From NCBI GenBank assembly GCA_002702705.1, contig PABH01000069.1:62001-126000 (forward strand): a stretch of 64,000 nucleotides of DNA, written 5' to 3'. The stretch's first letter is position 1. Each line of letters starts with the position of its first letter. The notes below the pieces were generated by a model, which was not told the DNA's origin, did no database searches, and saw only the letters and a program-made list of their open reading frames with translations. The position numbers were made by a program, and so were the translations under genes. This document shows, piece after piece, positions 8,308 through 16,539 of this stretch. This DNA is from Anaerolineaceae bacterium (GTDB lineage: Bacteria > Chloroflexota > Anaerolineae > Anaerolineales > Anaerolineaceae).

Positions 8308-9214
8308 GGTGATTGCCCCCATTCGGATGGCGGTCATAAAATGTGAGGAAAATTTCTTCCAGACTGACAGGTTTTGATTCTATATCTTCAATACCAAATG
8401 GCAAGGCAAGTTCCATTACTTTATCCAAATTTCGTTGGATTTCAAGTTTTATCTTTAGCCCTTCTCTGCCGGTTTCTGTAACACCATCAATGGCAAAAAT
8501 ATTATCCGGTGGTATTTGTTTTAAGGTGATGTGCAGCCGTTTGAATTGTTGGTGAGTTAATGTTTCCACATGATCTGTTTTGATGAGCGACCCTTCACGA
8601 ATGATGCCAACCCGATCACATACAGCCTGTACTTCCGGTAGAATATGAGAGGAGAAAAATACGGTGCGTCCATCCTCTTTTGTTTCTCGGACCAGTTCCA
8701 TTACGGTCTGCTGTACCAAAGGATCCAAACCGCTGGTTGGTTCGTCCAGAATTAATAAATCCGGTTTTCCCATAAAGGCTGTGATAATGCCAATTTTTTG
8801 TTTGTTTCCGCGGGAATATTCTTTCATTCTACGGTTAGGGTTAAAATCCAAACGCTCAAAAAGCTGATTCAGGTAAGCGGAATCCACCTTGTTTTCTTGC
8901 ATGGACGCCATCATATCCAAAAAAGAACGACCTTTCATATTTGGATAAAGGTTCAACTCACCAGGTAAGTAACCAATTCGTTTGCGGATGGTGACCCCTT
9001 CTTTTTGACAGTCCATTCCAAAGATAAAGGCACTTCCTTGGGTGGGGCGGATAATATCCATTAATACCCGTTGGGTGGTGGTTTTTCCGGCGCCGTTTGG
9101 CCCCAAAAAGCCAAATACTTCCCCTTTATTGACCGTTAAGTTAACACCAAGTACACCACGATGTTTACCGTAATAAACGGTCAGGTCTCGCGTTTGAAGG
9201 ATTGGATTCGTCAT
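8300..9214 (-). CDS. ABC transporter ATP-binding protein (exporter)
   Basis: The 304-residue cytoplasmic ATPase has Walker A GPNGAGKTTT (about residue 39), a signature region YSRGNKQKIG in place of LSGGQ, Walker B LLILDEPTSGLDP and H-loop SSHIL. The degenerate signature and the C-terminal 75-residue extension are usual in ABC-2 exporters of the CcmA/DrrA type. It forms a translationally coupled pair with the permease (eight-base overlap). It starts 15 bases after the tRNA-Arg gene on the same strand, so read-through from the tRNA promoter is possible. Confidence 0.95.
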   Translation of the reverse strand: MTNPILQTRDLTVYYGKHRGVLGVNLTVNKGEVFGFLGPNGAGKTTTQRVLMDIIRPTQGSAFIFGMDCQKEGVTIRKRIGYLPGELNLYPNMKGRSFLDMMASMQENKVDSAYLNQLFERLDFNPNRRMKEYSRGNKQKIGIITAFMGKPDLLILDEPTSGLDPLVQQTVMELVRETKEDGRTVFFSSHILPEVQAVCDRVGIIREGSLIKTDHVETLTHQQFKRLHITLKQIPPDNIFAIDGVTETGREGLKIKLEIQRNLDKVMELALPFGIEDIESKPVSLEEIFLTFYDRHPNGGNHHA

Positions 9215-9228
9215 TGGTTTCCTTTAGG

Positions 9229-9301
9229 TGCCCCAGGAGGGAATCGAACCCCCAATCTAAGCGTTAGGAGTGCTTTGCTCTGTCCATTGAGCCACTGGGG
9301 C
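9229..9301 (-). tRNA. tRNA-Arg (anticodon CCT)
   Basis: The minus strand folds into a complete 73-base cloverleaf: acceptor GCCCCAG/CTGGGGC, a T arm with loop TTCGATT closed by five pairs, and anticodon loop CTCCTAA (CCT, reads AGG). The anticodon stem has one A-C mismatch next to the loop. The discriminator is A and CCA is not encoded. Confidence 0.95.
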
Positions 9302-9313
9302 GAAGTTAACAGG

Positions 9314-9342
9314 ATTATAGCATTGCCCGTCATGGGCGGCAA
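9314..9342 (-). promoter_or_regulatory. promoter of tRNA-Arg
   Basis: On the minus strand TTGCCG (9342-9337) and perfect TATAAT (9319-9314) are 17 bases apart, with TGC directly before the -10 (extended -10). It ends 12 bases before the tRNA. Confidence 0.75.
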
Positions 9343-9402
9343 GAGAAAGACATATCGTTCATCGGGCTGTTCGCCAAAGGCAATGTAAGGAGATGGGAGG
9401 TT

Positions 9403-9444
9403 AAAAAAAAGAGACTGCCATCTTTTTAAGGACAGTCCCTTTTT
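9403..9444 (-). terminator. terminator of the lipoprotein gene at 9470-10294
   Basis: An A-run followed by GAGACTG pairs with CAGTCCC and a T-run (one mismatch); the minus-strand transcript ends in a long U tract. It lies 26 bases past the lipoprotein stop. Confidence 0.7.
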
Positions 9445-9469
9445 GTTTTATGGGTCAGTTATTTTTATA

Positions 9470-10294
9470 TCAAGGTGTCAGTACGGTTAGATAGTCAAAC
9501 CCGATGTGAACAGGATACTTGCCGGCATAGGTATTAACGCCAATTCCAATGGCTCCACCGCTATTGACATTCATTTTTTCGTACCAGACTTCTTCGCCGT
9601 TGATCAACAAAGTTAATGAATCTTGCATACATTCAAAACGCATGGTGTTCACTTTATTTTGGCCAACCTGGATTGCAGGTGTTCCACCTTCGGATAAGGT
9701 TGTATAGGGATTTTTTCCTAATTCTTTGTTGACGGTTTCATATTGATAAACATGGTAATATCCACCACTTTCCATTCTGGCTTCATACCAACCATCTTCA
9801 TTTACGTGGCATGCTAAGATAAAACCGTTTTTGTTTACGCTGGGTTCAATTTTGAGAACATTGGTCTCCAGGATAACCTCAGGATAAAGGTTGTTGGTGT
9901 TAAATGAATACAGGTACATTTCCTCCGGAATTTTTACTTCAAATTCGAAAGCACCGTCTTTTATACCGGAAAAAACCTTCCGCATATCAGAAACAGTTGT
10001 TACCGAATAAAGTTCTTCCGGATCATTTGGCCAACATGGGCTGACTTCATCAAATTGGTAGGTGCCGGTAACCAAACAATCAAGCGTATTATCTTCTGTT
10101 GGTTCTACTTGGGCAGCAGCTTCTTCTTCAGTTGGTACGGCTGTTGGTTGCGGCGGTAAGGTGGGGTTAACCGCTGTATTGGTGGGCCGCACGATTGCGG
10201 TTGCCGGAACTTCTGTGGCTTTTGAACCGCCCAGACTACAGGCGACGGATAATAAGATCAACAAAAAGATTGGAATTAGAATTTGTTTTTTCAT
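9470..10294 (-). CDS. lipoprotein with beta-rich LamG/DUF1080-like domain
   Basis: The 274-residue protein has a lipobox LLSVAC (Cys 19) and a Pro/Thr/Glu linker to about residue 70. The rest is a beta-rich domain containing DGWYEARMES and TLLINGEEVWYEKM. The same arrangement of Trp-Tyr motif, strands and closing segment occurs in the C-terminal domain of the protease lipoprotein at 1912-3615, so they share a domain. Such jelly-roll domains often bind carbohydrate, but no ligand can be named. The leader has AGGAG eight bases before ATG, and a promoter with ideal spacing lies just upstream. Confidence 0.85.
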   Translation of the reverse strand: MKKQILIPIFLLILLSVACSLGGSKATEVPATAIVRPTNTAVNPTLPPQPTAVPTEEEAAAQVEPTEDNTLDCLVTGTYQFDEVSPCWPNDPEELYSVTTVSDMRKVFSGIKDGAFEFEVKIPEEMYLYSFNTNNLYPEVILETNVLKIEPSVNKNGFILACHVNEDGWYEARMESGGYYHVYQYETVNKELGKNPYTTLSEGGTPAIQVGQNKVNTMRFECMQDSLTLLINGEEVWYEKMNVNSGGAIGIGVNTYAGKYPVHIGFDYLTVLTP

Positions 10295-10331
10295 AAATTT
10301 CTCCTCTTAAGTCTTTATAACCCATAGACTT

Positions 10332-10360
10332 ATTCTAAGAGATAAAAGGAGAGTTAACAA
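10332..10360 (-). promoter_or_regulatory. promoter of the lipoprotein gene
   Basis: On the minus strand TTGTTA (10360-10355) and TAGAAT (10337-10332) are 17 bases apart, 38 bases before the start codon. This separates the lipoprotein transcript from the structured RNA upstream. Confidence 0.6.
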
Positions 10361-10414
10361 TTACAAAATTGAAAGTTATCAAATTGCATTGGTTTGAGAT
10401 TGGTTTGTTAATTA

Positions 10415-10565
10415 AAATAGTCGACCGCCAAGCATGGGGGGGACAAGCTTGGCGGTCTCCAGGGAGGGAATGCCATTCACCGTTTAATTTATTGGCGCAG
10501 GGGGGGTGCGCGAACAACAACAAATGAATGGTAGACACCTTCTTTACCATTAATTATGGTGTCTT
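10415..10565 (-). ncRNA. predicted ~150-nt structured RNA with two C7 hairpin loops
   Basis: A perfect TATAAT (minus, 10577-10572) would start a transcript near 10565; no good -35 is visible. The first bases form AGACACC/GGTGTCT. A 7-bp helix (10531-10525 with 10479-10473) encloses a hairpin GCGCA/TGCGC whose loop is seven C (10506-10500). The last hairpin has a perfect 11-bp stem (10457-10447 with 10433-10423) and again seven C in the loop, followed by a short U-run. No good reading frame is present. The loops would be free to pair with G-rich ribosome sites. It shares the C-loop design with the small RNA at 4378-4478. It matches no RNA family I know. Confidence 0.5.
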
Positions 10566-10619
10566 ATGGATATTATATACCAAAATTGTCCAATTTACAT
10601 TAAAAATGTATAAGAAAAT

Positions 10620-11090
10620 TTAACTAGATTTCTTGTTAAATAAATTTAACCAGTTTTCCAACTCTGATTCGGACATACGGGAAGGATCAGGTTTGCCTCC
10701 ACTGGGCGAAGATGTTAATGTTTTTTCAATTTGTTTTGCGAATTCTTCAGATGAAATAACTGAAGCGTGAACAGCTTGTGCTTCACGGATGATCCGTCGA
10801 TCTGATGTTACAACGGTTATCTGTTTAGCGCGTTTCCCCATATTTCGCAACCGGAGCACTATAGCATCATCAGCTGTCTGTCCTAATTTAATAAAGTACG
10901 TTTGAATACCACCCATTTTCCGGGGTCCTGCCTGATCCAATGGGGCACCATCAAAATAAACCTCCATTTTTTTTCGACTGAGGCGTTTGTAATTTTGTAA
11001 TACATCAATTAATGCTTGTTCATCATCCGCTTGTTTTAAGGTCAGGCCGCGAATTTTTGGAATGAGATTGTGTCCGTCAATTAAGTACAT
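10620..11090 (-). CDS. YacP-like NYN-domain protein (predicted ribonuclease)
   Basis: The 156-residue protein begins with YLIDGHNLI and continues with EVYFDGAPLD, TADDAIVLRL and VVTSDRRIIREA, the acidic motifs of NYN/PIN-like nucleases. It closes with SSEEFAKQIE as in the YacP (Rae1-like) family. Rae1 in Bacillus cleaves mRNA in the ribosomal A site. The conserved Asp residues for metal binding (in DGHN, FDG, ADD, SD) are all present, so activity is plausible. It is read alone on the minus strand, divergent from the dnaX operon. Confidence 0.85.
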   Translation of the reverse strand: MYLIDGHNLIPKIRGLTLKQADDEQALIDVLQNYKRLSRKKMEVYFDGAPLDQAGPRKMGGIQTYFIKLGQTADDAIVLRLRNMGKRAKQITVVTSDRRIIREAQAVHASVISSEEFAKQIEKTLTSSPSGGKPDPSRMSESELENWLNLFNKKSS

Positions 11091-11103
11091 GGCTTTTTAT
11101 TTT

Positions 11104-11132
11104 TTGATTTTATTTTACGTCTATTCTATGCT
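11104..11132 (+). promoter_or_regulatory. promoter of the dnaX-recR operon
   Basis: TTGATT (11104-11109) and TATGCT (11127-11132) are 17 bases apart in the divergent region between the YacP-like gene and the lamin-tail gene. The -10 is imperfect. Confidence 0.4.
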
Positions 11133-11197
11133 ATGATTCAAGCAGGTTATGTAAAGGATTGTACCCTTTAACTTTGTTCTTGTTGAGGAAAACATTG

Positions 11198-11704
11198 ATG
11201 AAACGCAAAAATTGGCTGCCTTTTATAATTTTAAATATTATCATTTCTGCGGTGACGACCCTGATCGTGTTGATGATATGGAACCGGGCACATCCTCCAC
11301 AAGAGCTTGTGATTCAAGTGCCGGTTGAAAATGGTGTCCGCGTACAGGGTCAGTCTACCCCTGTTTTGAACCCTGCCACTCTTCCTCCTTTAGAAGAAGA
11401 GGTAATGGATATTCGGACTGTTATAGCTCCTGGTGATGCACAAAATGAATTCGTTATTTTGGATAGATTAGGTGAGGGTGCGTTAACACTGACGGGTTGG
11501 TATTTACAAAACCAGAATGGACAGCAGTTTGTATTTCCGGAATTCCAGATTCTGCAGGGTTCTGTTGAGGTTTATTCCCGCGCTGGATCAAATACCGTTA
11601 ATAAATTATTCTGGGGCACTACAGAGTCAATGTGGCGGTCCGGGGAAAGTGTGCGTTTATTTGATTTCGCCGGTCAGGAGCGAGCCGTCTATCAAATTCC
11701 CTGA
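11198..11704 (+). CDS. membrane-anchored lamin-tail-domain (LTD) protein
   Basis: The 168-residue protein has an N-terminal membrane helix (IILNIIISAVTTLIVLMI) and a short linker. A lamin-tail Ig-like domain follows (about residues 65-165), with GWYLQNQNGQQFVFP, a GSVEVYS strand and LFWG...SGESVRLFD. LTDs in bacteria are surface domains thought to bind or anchor polymers; the function here is unknown. ATG at 11198 is chosen for the GAGG about ten bases upstream and because it places Lys-Arg-Lys directly before the helix; a longer frame to 11159 lacks such a site. It heads the operon with dnaX, ybaB and recR, although no functional link is obvious. Confidence 0.85.
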   Translation: MKRKNWLPFIILNIIISAVTTLIVLMIWNRAHPPQELVIQVPVENGVRVQGQSTPVLNPATLPPLEEEVMDIRTVIAPGDAQNEFVILDRLGEGALTLTGWYLQNQNGQQFVFPEFQILQGSVEVYSRAGSNTVNKLFWGTTESMWRSGESVRLFDFAGQERAVYQIP

Positions 11705-11718
11705 GGAAGAGGAATATA

Positions 11719-12123
11719 ATGTTTGACCGAATTGCCGAAGAGAAAATTCTGGATGCGATTAAAAGTGGCGCTTTTGATGATTTGCCAGGGTTTGGCAAGC
11801 CGATTGATTGGAAACCGCTCAATCCATACGCAGATGAATGGGCGATAACGTATGACATCCTTCAAACTCATAATATCACATTGCCCTGGATTGAAAAACG
11901 AAAAGAGATTGAACAAGATCTAAAAAAAGCGGTACAAAATTGTGAATCGAATTTAAATTTGAGTTCCGATATTGCTTTCCGGCAATTTTTTAAAGAAATT
12001 CAAGCCATCAATCAGAAAATTTTCGATTACAATTTAAGTGTACCCGTCAGCAGATTGCAGCGGCGGCAGTTAGAAGCAGAAGTTTTGTTTAACCGGATTA
12101 AAAATTCAAATTCAACGGATTGA
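11719..12123 (+). CDS. DUF1992 (DnaJ homologue subfamily C member 28-like) protein
   Basis: The 134-residue protein opens with RIAEEKILDAIKSGAFDDLPG, then GKPI and NPYADEW, which is the DUF1992 signature shared with the conserved domain of eukaryotic DNAJC28. There is no J domain. The second half is helical and charged. The function is not known in any species to my knowledge. AGAGGAA precedes the ATG, and the gene lies 14 bases after the LTD gene, 11 bases before dnaX, so it is co-transcribed. Confidence 0.9.
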   Translation: MFDRIAEEKILDAIKSGAFDDLPGFGKPIDWKPLNPYADEWAITYDILQTHNITLPWIEKRKEIEQDLKKAVQNCESNLNLSSDIAFRQFFKEIQAINQKIFDYNLSVPVSRLQRRQLEAEVLFNRIKNSNSTD

Positions 12124-12134
12124 TTGGAAGCTGT

Positions 12135-13790
12135 ATGTCACAAGCGCTCTATCGAAAATGGCGACCACATTTATGGGAAAAAGTTGTTGGTCAAGATCAT
12201 ATTGTTCAGACCTTAAAAAACGCGATTCGTAGTAACCGGGTGGGACATGCTTACTTGTTTTCCGGTCCACGTGGAACAGGGAAAACAACCAGCGCTCGTT
12301 TGTTGGCGAAAGCGGTAAATTGTCTGCATGAAGATATAACCCAAAGACCATGTAATGAATGTGAACATTGTCTGGCGGTTAATAACGGACGATTTATGGA
12401 CCTGATTGAAATTGATGCTGCCTCGAATACGAGTGTTGATGATGTGCGTGATTTACGTGAAAAGATTGGTTTTTCTCCAACACAGGGTAGATTTAAGGTT
12501 TATATAATAGATGAAGTGCACATGTTGTCTACCGCTGCTTTTAACGCTTTGTTAAAAACACTGGAAGAACCCCCTCCACACGCTATTTTTATTTTGGCAA
12601 CAACAGAGGTTCATAAAATACCGGCTACTGTGCTTTCCCGCTGCCAGCGGCATGAATTTAGACGGATCCCGGTTACAACCATTGTTTCCTATTTGAAAAA
12701 GATGATAGCGGATGAACCAGAAATGCAGGTGGATGAAGAAGCATTAATCTTAATTGCAAGACAATCTACCGGCGCAATGCGGGATGCGATCTCCTTATTG
12801 GATCAGCTGGCTTCTACTGGTGAAAAAATTTCATTGGCTGCTGCCCAGGAAGTATTAGGCACGGCAACAAATCAATCGGTGATTGATCTGGTGGAGGCTA
12901 TCTTAAATAAGGACACGGCAGCCGGACTGGATTGTATTCATATCGCTTTGGATACGGGAACCGACCCACGCCAGTTTGCCCGGCAGGTGGTTGAATATTT
13001 GCGAGGTTTGTTATTGGTACGGATGGGGAATGTGGAACATATTGATGTAACCAACGAACAGCGGGCGGTTATGGGAAAACAAGCCAAAACCTTTGAAATG
13101 CCTGCTTTGGTAGAAGCGGTACGTTTATTCAACACCGCAGCAAACGAATCTCGTTCGGCCTGGCAGCCCAGTCTGGCATTGGAATTGGCATTAGCACAAT
13201 CGATGTTAGAGCCACAGCCCGTCGCGGAAACCCAGGCTGCTGCAGTACCTCATTCAACCCCGCACACAGCTGGTAAAAAATCAAAAGTTGTACAAAAACA
13301 AAATAATGAAACCGAGGACGCAGAACTGGAAGCGGTATTTGGTAAAAAAGAAAAAAGACCTGCATCGATCCCAGTATTAGATGAAGAAGAACCAAAACAC
13401 GAAGAAGAAGCGGAGGATCATGGCCAATCTCATCAAGCTGGTTTTACATATGCACAAATGCGAGAAGCCGTGCCGGAAGTGAGGCAGTTGATTCGGAAGT
13501 ACCGCAAAAATACGGAAGCACTGTTGGCTTCCGCAAAATCATTTAGCCTGAAAAACGGCGTGATTGTGATTGGGTTTAACAGCCCGGTATTAAAAGAAAG
13601 AATGGAAAAAAGTGACCACCAAGAGATCATTCAGCGGGCTTTTACCCATGTTTTAAAAAGTGAAGCCCGGGTTAGAGCGGTAATGGAACGGTCAAAAGGT
13701 GCAATGAATGACCTGGATGATGATATTTCCCCGGACAGTCTGGTAGGTGCCGCGCTGGATCTGGGTGGTCAAATTGTTGATAAGGAGTAA
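12135..13790 (+). CDS. dnaX: DNA polymerase III subunit gamma/tau
   Basis: This AAA+ clamp-loader subunit opens the sliding clamp at primer ends and, through its C-terminal part, tethers polymerase cores. The 551-residue product has ALYRKWRP, Walker A GPRGTGKTT (about 45-53), a four-Cys zinc motif including CNECEHC, Walker B IIDEVHML, and sensor-1 ATTEVHK. A Glu/Lys-rich linker (about 360-430) precedes a C-terminal tau-like domain. The start at 12135 has GGAAG five bases upstream; an earlier in-frame TTG overlaps the previous stop. I see no slippery A-run that would make a separate gamma form. It is followed by ybaB and recR, the common replication-repair cluster. Confidence 0.97.
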   Translation: MSQALYRKWRPHLWEKVVGQDHIVQTLKNAIRSNRVGHAYLFSGPRGTGKTTSARLLAKAVNCLHEDITQRPCNECEHCLAVNNGRFMDLIEIDAASNTSVDDVRDLREKIGFSPTQGRFKVYIIDEVHMLSTAAFNALLKTLEEPPPHAIFILATTEVHKIPATVLSRCQRHEFRRIPVTTIVSYLKKMIADEPEMQVDEEALILIARQSTGAMRDAISLLDQLASTGEKISLAAAQEVLGTATNQSVIDLVEAILNKDTAAGLDCIHIALDTGTDPRQFARQVVEYLRGLLLVRMGNVEHIDVTNEQRAVMGKQAKTFEMPALVEAVRLFNTAANESRSAWQPSLALELALAQSMLEPQPVAETQAAAVPHSTPHTAGKKSKVVQKQNNETEDAELEAVFGKKEKRPASIPVLDEEEPKHEEEAEDHGQSHQAGFTYAQMREAVPEVRQLIRKYRKNTEALLASAKSFSLKNGVIVIGFNSPVLKERMEKSDHQEIIQRAFTHVLKSEARVRAVMERSKGAMNDLDDDISPDSLVGAALDLGGQIVDKE

Positions 13791-13795
13791 AAATC

Positions 13796-14143
13796 ATGGC
13801 AAAAGGATATGGACGAGTTGGTGGAAAAAAAGGCGCTGGTGGCCAGACTGGTATGATGCAGCAAATTCAACGTTTACAGGAACAAATGGAAGCTGCCCAA
13901 GAAGCATTAGCGGAAGAGGTAACCACAGCCAGTGTTGGCGGTGGGGCAGTTAAAGTAACGATGACGGGCGACCAACGATGTAAGGAAGTTGTTATTGATC
14001 CCGAGTTATTAAAAGACGCGGATGCTGAAATGCTTCAGGATTTAATTTTAAGTGCTGTTAATATGGCCTTAGATCAAAGCCGAGCGATGCAATCTGAAAA
14101 ATTGGGTCCGTTATCGGGAGGGATTCCTGGATTGGGTTTTTAA
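13796..14143 (+). CDS. ybaB: YbaB/EbfC nucleoid-associated protein
   Basis: The 115-residue protein has the YbaB layout: Gly/Met-rich N-terminus, a long helix with IQRLQEQMEAAQEAL, then VGGGAVKVTMTGDQRCKEVVI, and a C-terminal helix with ALDQSRAM and a Gly-rich tail. YbaB dimers bind DNA without strong sequence preference and accompany RecR. It sits 5 bases after dnaX and 14 before recR. Confidence 0.97.
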   Translation: MAKGYGRVGGKKGAGGQTGMMQQIQRLQEQMEAAQEALAEEVTTASVGGGAVKVTMTGDQRCKEVVIDPELLKDADAEMLQDLILSAVNMALDQSRAMQSEKLGPLSGGIPGLGF

Positions 14144-14157
14144 GAGAATTATAAATT

Positions 14158-14766
14158 ATGCCGATCTTACCGGAACCAGTTCAAAATTTAATTACTGCTT
14201 TTGAGCGCCTACCAGGCGTGGGACCAAAATCAGCATCCCGCTTAACGTTTTTTTTGTTAAGAGCGCCGGAAGAGGCTTCCAGTAAACTGGCAGAAGCGTT
14301 AATTGCCTTAAAGAGTTCTACAGCTTTTTGCAGCAGGTGTTTTAATATCACCATGGCAGGAAAAGATTTATGTGAAATTTGTGCCAGCAGTACACGAGAT
14401 GAAAGCCAGGTCTGTGTGGTGGAAGAGCCATTGGATGTATTGGCTTTAGAACGAACAGCAGGATTTATGGGCCAGTACCATGTATTACATGGTGCCCTTT
14501 CTCCTATTGAGGGAATTGGTCCGGAAGATTTAAAGATCAAACCGCTTGTGGATCGAATAAAAAGTGGTTCAGTTAAAGAATTAATTATCGCAACCAATCC
14601 TTCGATGGAAGGGGATGCGACTGCTTTGTATATTAAACAACAATTACAAAATACACCGGTACGCCTTACCAGACTGGCTCGTGGATTACCAATGGGGGGG
14701 GATTTGGAATATGCGGATCAAAACACATTGCTGAGAGCTTTGGCAGGGCGCCAGGAAATGGACTAG
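14158..14766 (+). CDS. recR: recombination mediator RecR
   Basis: With RecF and RecO this protein loads RecA on gapped DNA. The 202 residues show the N-terminal helix-hairpin-helix (LPGVGPKSASRLTF), the four-Cys zinc motif (CSRC about 57-60 and CEIC about 71-74), and a Toprim domain beginning VCVVEEPLD and ending TRLARGLPMGGDLEYAD. Length is normal. The conserved MGGD motif is encoded across an eight-G run (14694-14701), a potential slippage site. A terminator follows at once, closing the operon. Confidence 0.97.
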   Translation: MPILPEPVQNLITAFERLPGVGPKSASRLTFFLLRAPEEASSKLAEALIALKSSTAFCSRCFNITMAGKDLCEICASSTRDESQVCVVEEPLDVLALERTAGFMGQYHVLHGALSPIEGIGPEDLKIKPLVDRIKSGSVKELIIATNPSMEGDATALYIKQQLQNTPVRLTRLARGLPMGGDLEYADQNTLLRALAGRQEMD

Positions 14767-14772
14767 AAAAAT

Positions 14773-14803
14773 GAGGTTGGTGTAAATACCAGCCTCTTTC
14801 TTT
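14773..14803 (+). terminator. terminator of the dnaX-ybaB-recR operon
   Basis: A 9-bp stem (14773-14781 with 14788-14796) with one G-T wobble and a 6-base loop is followed by TTTCTTT. Confidence 0.85.
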
Positions 14804-14958
14804 AACCTACAACAACGTGCAATCATCCATTTTTCCTCATGGTAAAATTTTTATAAGGAATTATGTTCTTTTTTTAATAATGAATTGACGATTTTTAACC
14901 GTTAATCAAAAATTTCACGCGGCAAAAAATGCCTGTGTTTATAAATGGAGGATAGCTT

Positions 14959-16539
14959 ATGGCAAAAAAAGATAAAAAATTAAAAGTAAATGTAAGAACG
15001 TGGACAGAGGAGGATATTCCCAGTCTTGTAAAAGTACATGCAGCTACCTATGGGCATATATATGAAAAAGAAGAATTATATAATGAGCGCCAATATCACA
15101 TGCAGTTAAATGCCTTTCCTGAAGGACAGTTTTTAGCTGAAATTGATGGAAAAGTGGTAGGTTATGCGACGTCATTAATAGTGCAGCTTGATGATGAGGA
15201 TGAAAATTATTATCGTTATGTAGAACTTTCTGGTGGTGGGACATTCAGCACACATACACCGGCAGGTGATACCCTCTATGGAGCTGATATCGCGGTTCAT
15301 CCTGATTATCGAGGCAAGGGTGTTGCGGCGGCGTTGTACGTTGCCAGAAAAAAATTAGTGAAAGCATATAATTTAAGGCGAATGGTTGCGTATGGCCGTA
15401 TTCCTGGGTACGAACAGTATGTTGATCAATACACGCCGGATGAATATGTTCAAAAAGTAAAAGCAGGTGAATTAAAAGACCCCTCATTAAACGCTCACTT
15501 AAAAGCAGGTTATGATGTTAAAAAGGTTATTTTAGATTTATTGGTCGATGGAGAGAGCTTAAATTACTGTACTTATTTGGAATATACCAACCGTAAATAT
15601 AAACCAGTCAAACACAAGATCTCTGCACAGCCCTTGAAACGCTCTAATCGTAGAATCAGAGTAGGTTCAGCCCAATACTTATTGCGTCCAATCAAAAGTT
15701 GGCAGGACTTAAGGGATAATGTTGAGTTTTTTGTTAATACAGCAGATACATACCACTGCCATTTTTTGGTTCTGCCGGAATATTTTGCAGCGCAATTTTT
15801 TACTTCGATGCCAGCCGATTGGGATGATAAACAAATGATTTTCGCTTTGGCAGATAAGGCAGAAGAATATGTGGAAATGTTTAAATATTTTGCACAAAAA
15901 TACAGCCTTTATATCATTGGTGGATCTCATCCGGTGCGGCGAACGGATGGTCATTTATATAATGTGGCACATTTGTTTTCTCCATCCGGGAATGTTTACA
16001 CCCAGGATAAACTACATATTACGCCATCAGAACGCAGTTTATGGAATTTTCACCCGGGTAAAACCATTAACTTGTTTGACACTCCTTACGGAAGAATTGG
16101 CATTCAGATTTGTTATGATATTGAATTTCCGGAAGTCGCCCGCCTGATGACATTAGCCGGGGCAGAAGTGATTTTTGTGCCATTCAGTACAGATGAGAAA
16201 AAAGCGTATTATCGGGTACGTTATTCTGCACAAGCACGTGCTGTGGAAAATTATATTTATACTGTTATTTCAGGTAATGCTGGAAATCTCCCAACCCGGT
16301 CGTATTTATTAAATTATTCACAGAGTGCCATTTTGACTCCCAGTGATTTTGCTTTTCCGATGCATGGCGTGGCGGCTGAAGCAGATCCCAATGTGGAGAC
16401 TGTTGTGATAGGTGAATTGGATCTTTCCAATCTGGCAAAACAGCGAGAAGTGGGCAGCGTACGACCCTTATTCGACCGCCGTCCTGATTTATACGAACTA
16501 AAGCCAAAAAAACCGGTGCAGATTATTAAGGTTGAGTAA
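14959..16539 (+). CDS. fusion of GNAT acetyltransferase and nitrilase-superfamily amidohydrolase
   Basis: Residues about 10-215 form a GNAT domain with the acetyl-CoA loop ADIAVHPDYRGKGVAAALY. Residues about 230-515 form a carbon-nitrogen hydrolase with the full catalytic triad: Glu in FLVLPEYFA, Lys in YTQDKLHIT and Cys in GIQICYDIEFPE. The same two-domain architecture exists widely in bacteria (e.g. Bacillus YhcX), with unknown substrate. The product, 526 residues, is of usual length. The start has GGAGG ten bases upstream. A weak TTGACG near 14884 could be a -35. It converges with the methyltransferase gene and overlaps its 3' end by 14 bases. Confidence 0.93.
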   Translation: MAKKDKKLKVNVRTWTEEDIPSLVKVHAATYGHIYEKEELYNERQYHMQLNAFPEGQFLAEIDGKVVGYATSLIVQLDDEDENYYRYVELSGGGTFSTHTPAGDTLYGADIAVHPDYRGKGVAAALYVARKKLVKAYNLRRMVAYGRIPGYEQYVDQYTPDEYVQKVKAGELKDPSLNAHLKAGYDVKKVILDLLVDGESLNYCTYLEYTNRKYKPVKHKISAQPLKRSNRRIRVGSAQYLLRPIKSWQDLRDNVEFFVNTADTYHCHFLVLPEYFAAQFFTSMPADWDDKQMIFALADKAEEYVEMFKYFAQKYSLYIIGGSHPVRRTDGHLYNVAHLFSPSGNVYTQDKLHITPSERSLWNFHPGKTINLFDTPYGRIGIQICYDIEFPEVARLMTLAGAEVIFVPFSTDEKKAYYRVRYSAQARAVENYIYTVISGNAGNLPTRSYLLNYSQSAILTPSDFAFPMHGVAAEADPNVETVVIGELDLSNLAKQREVGSVRPLFDRRPDLYELKPKKPVQIIKVE

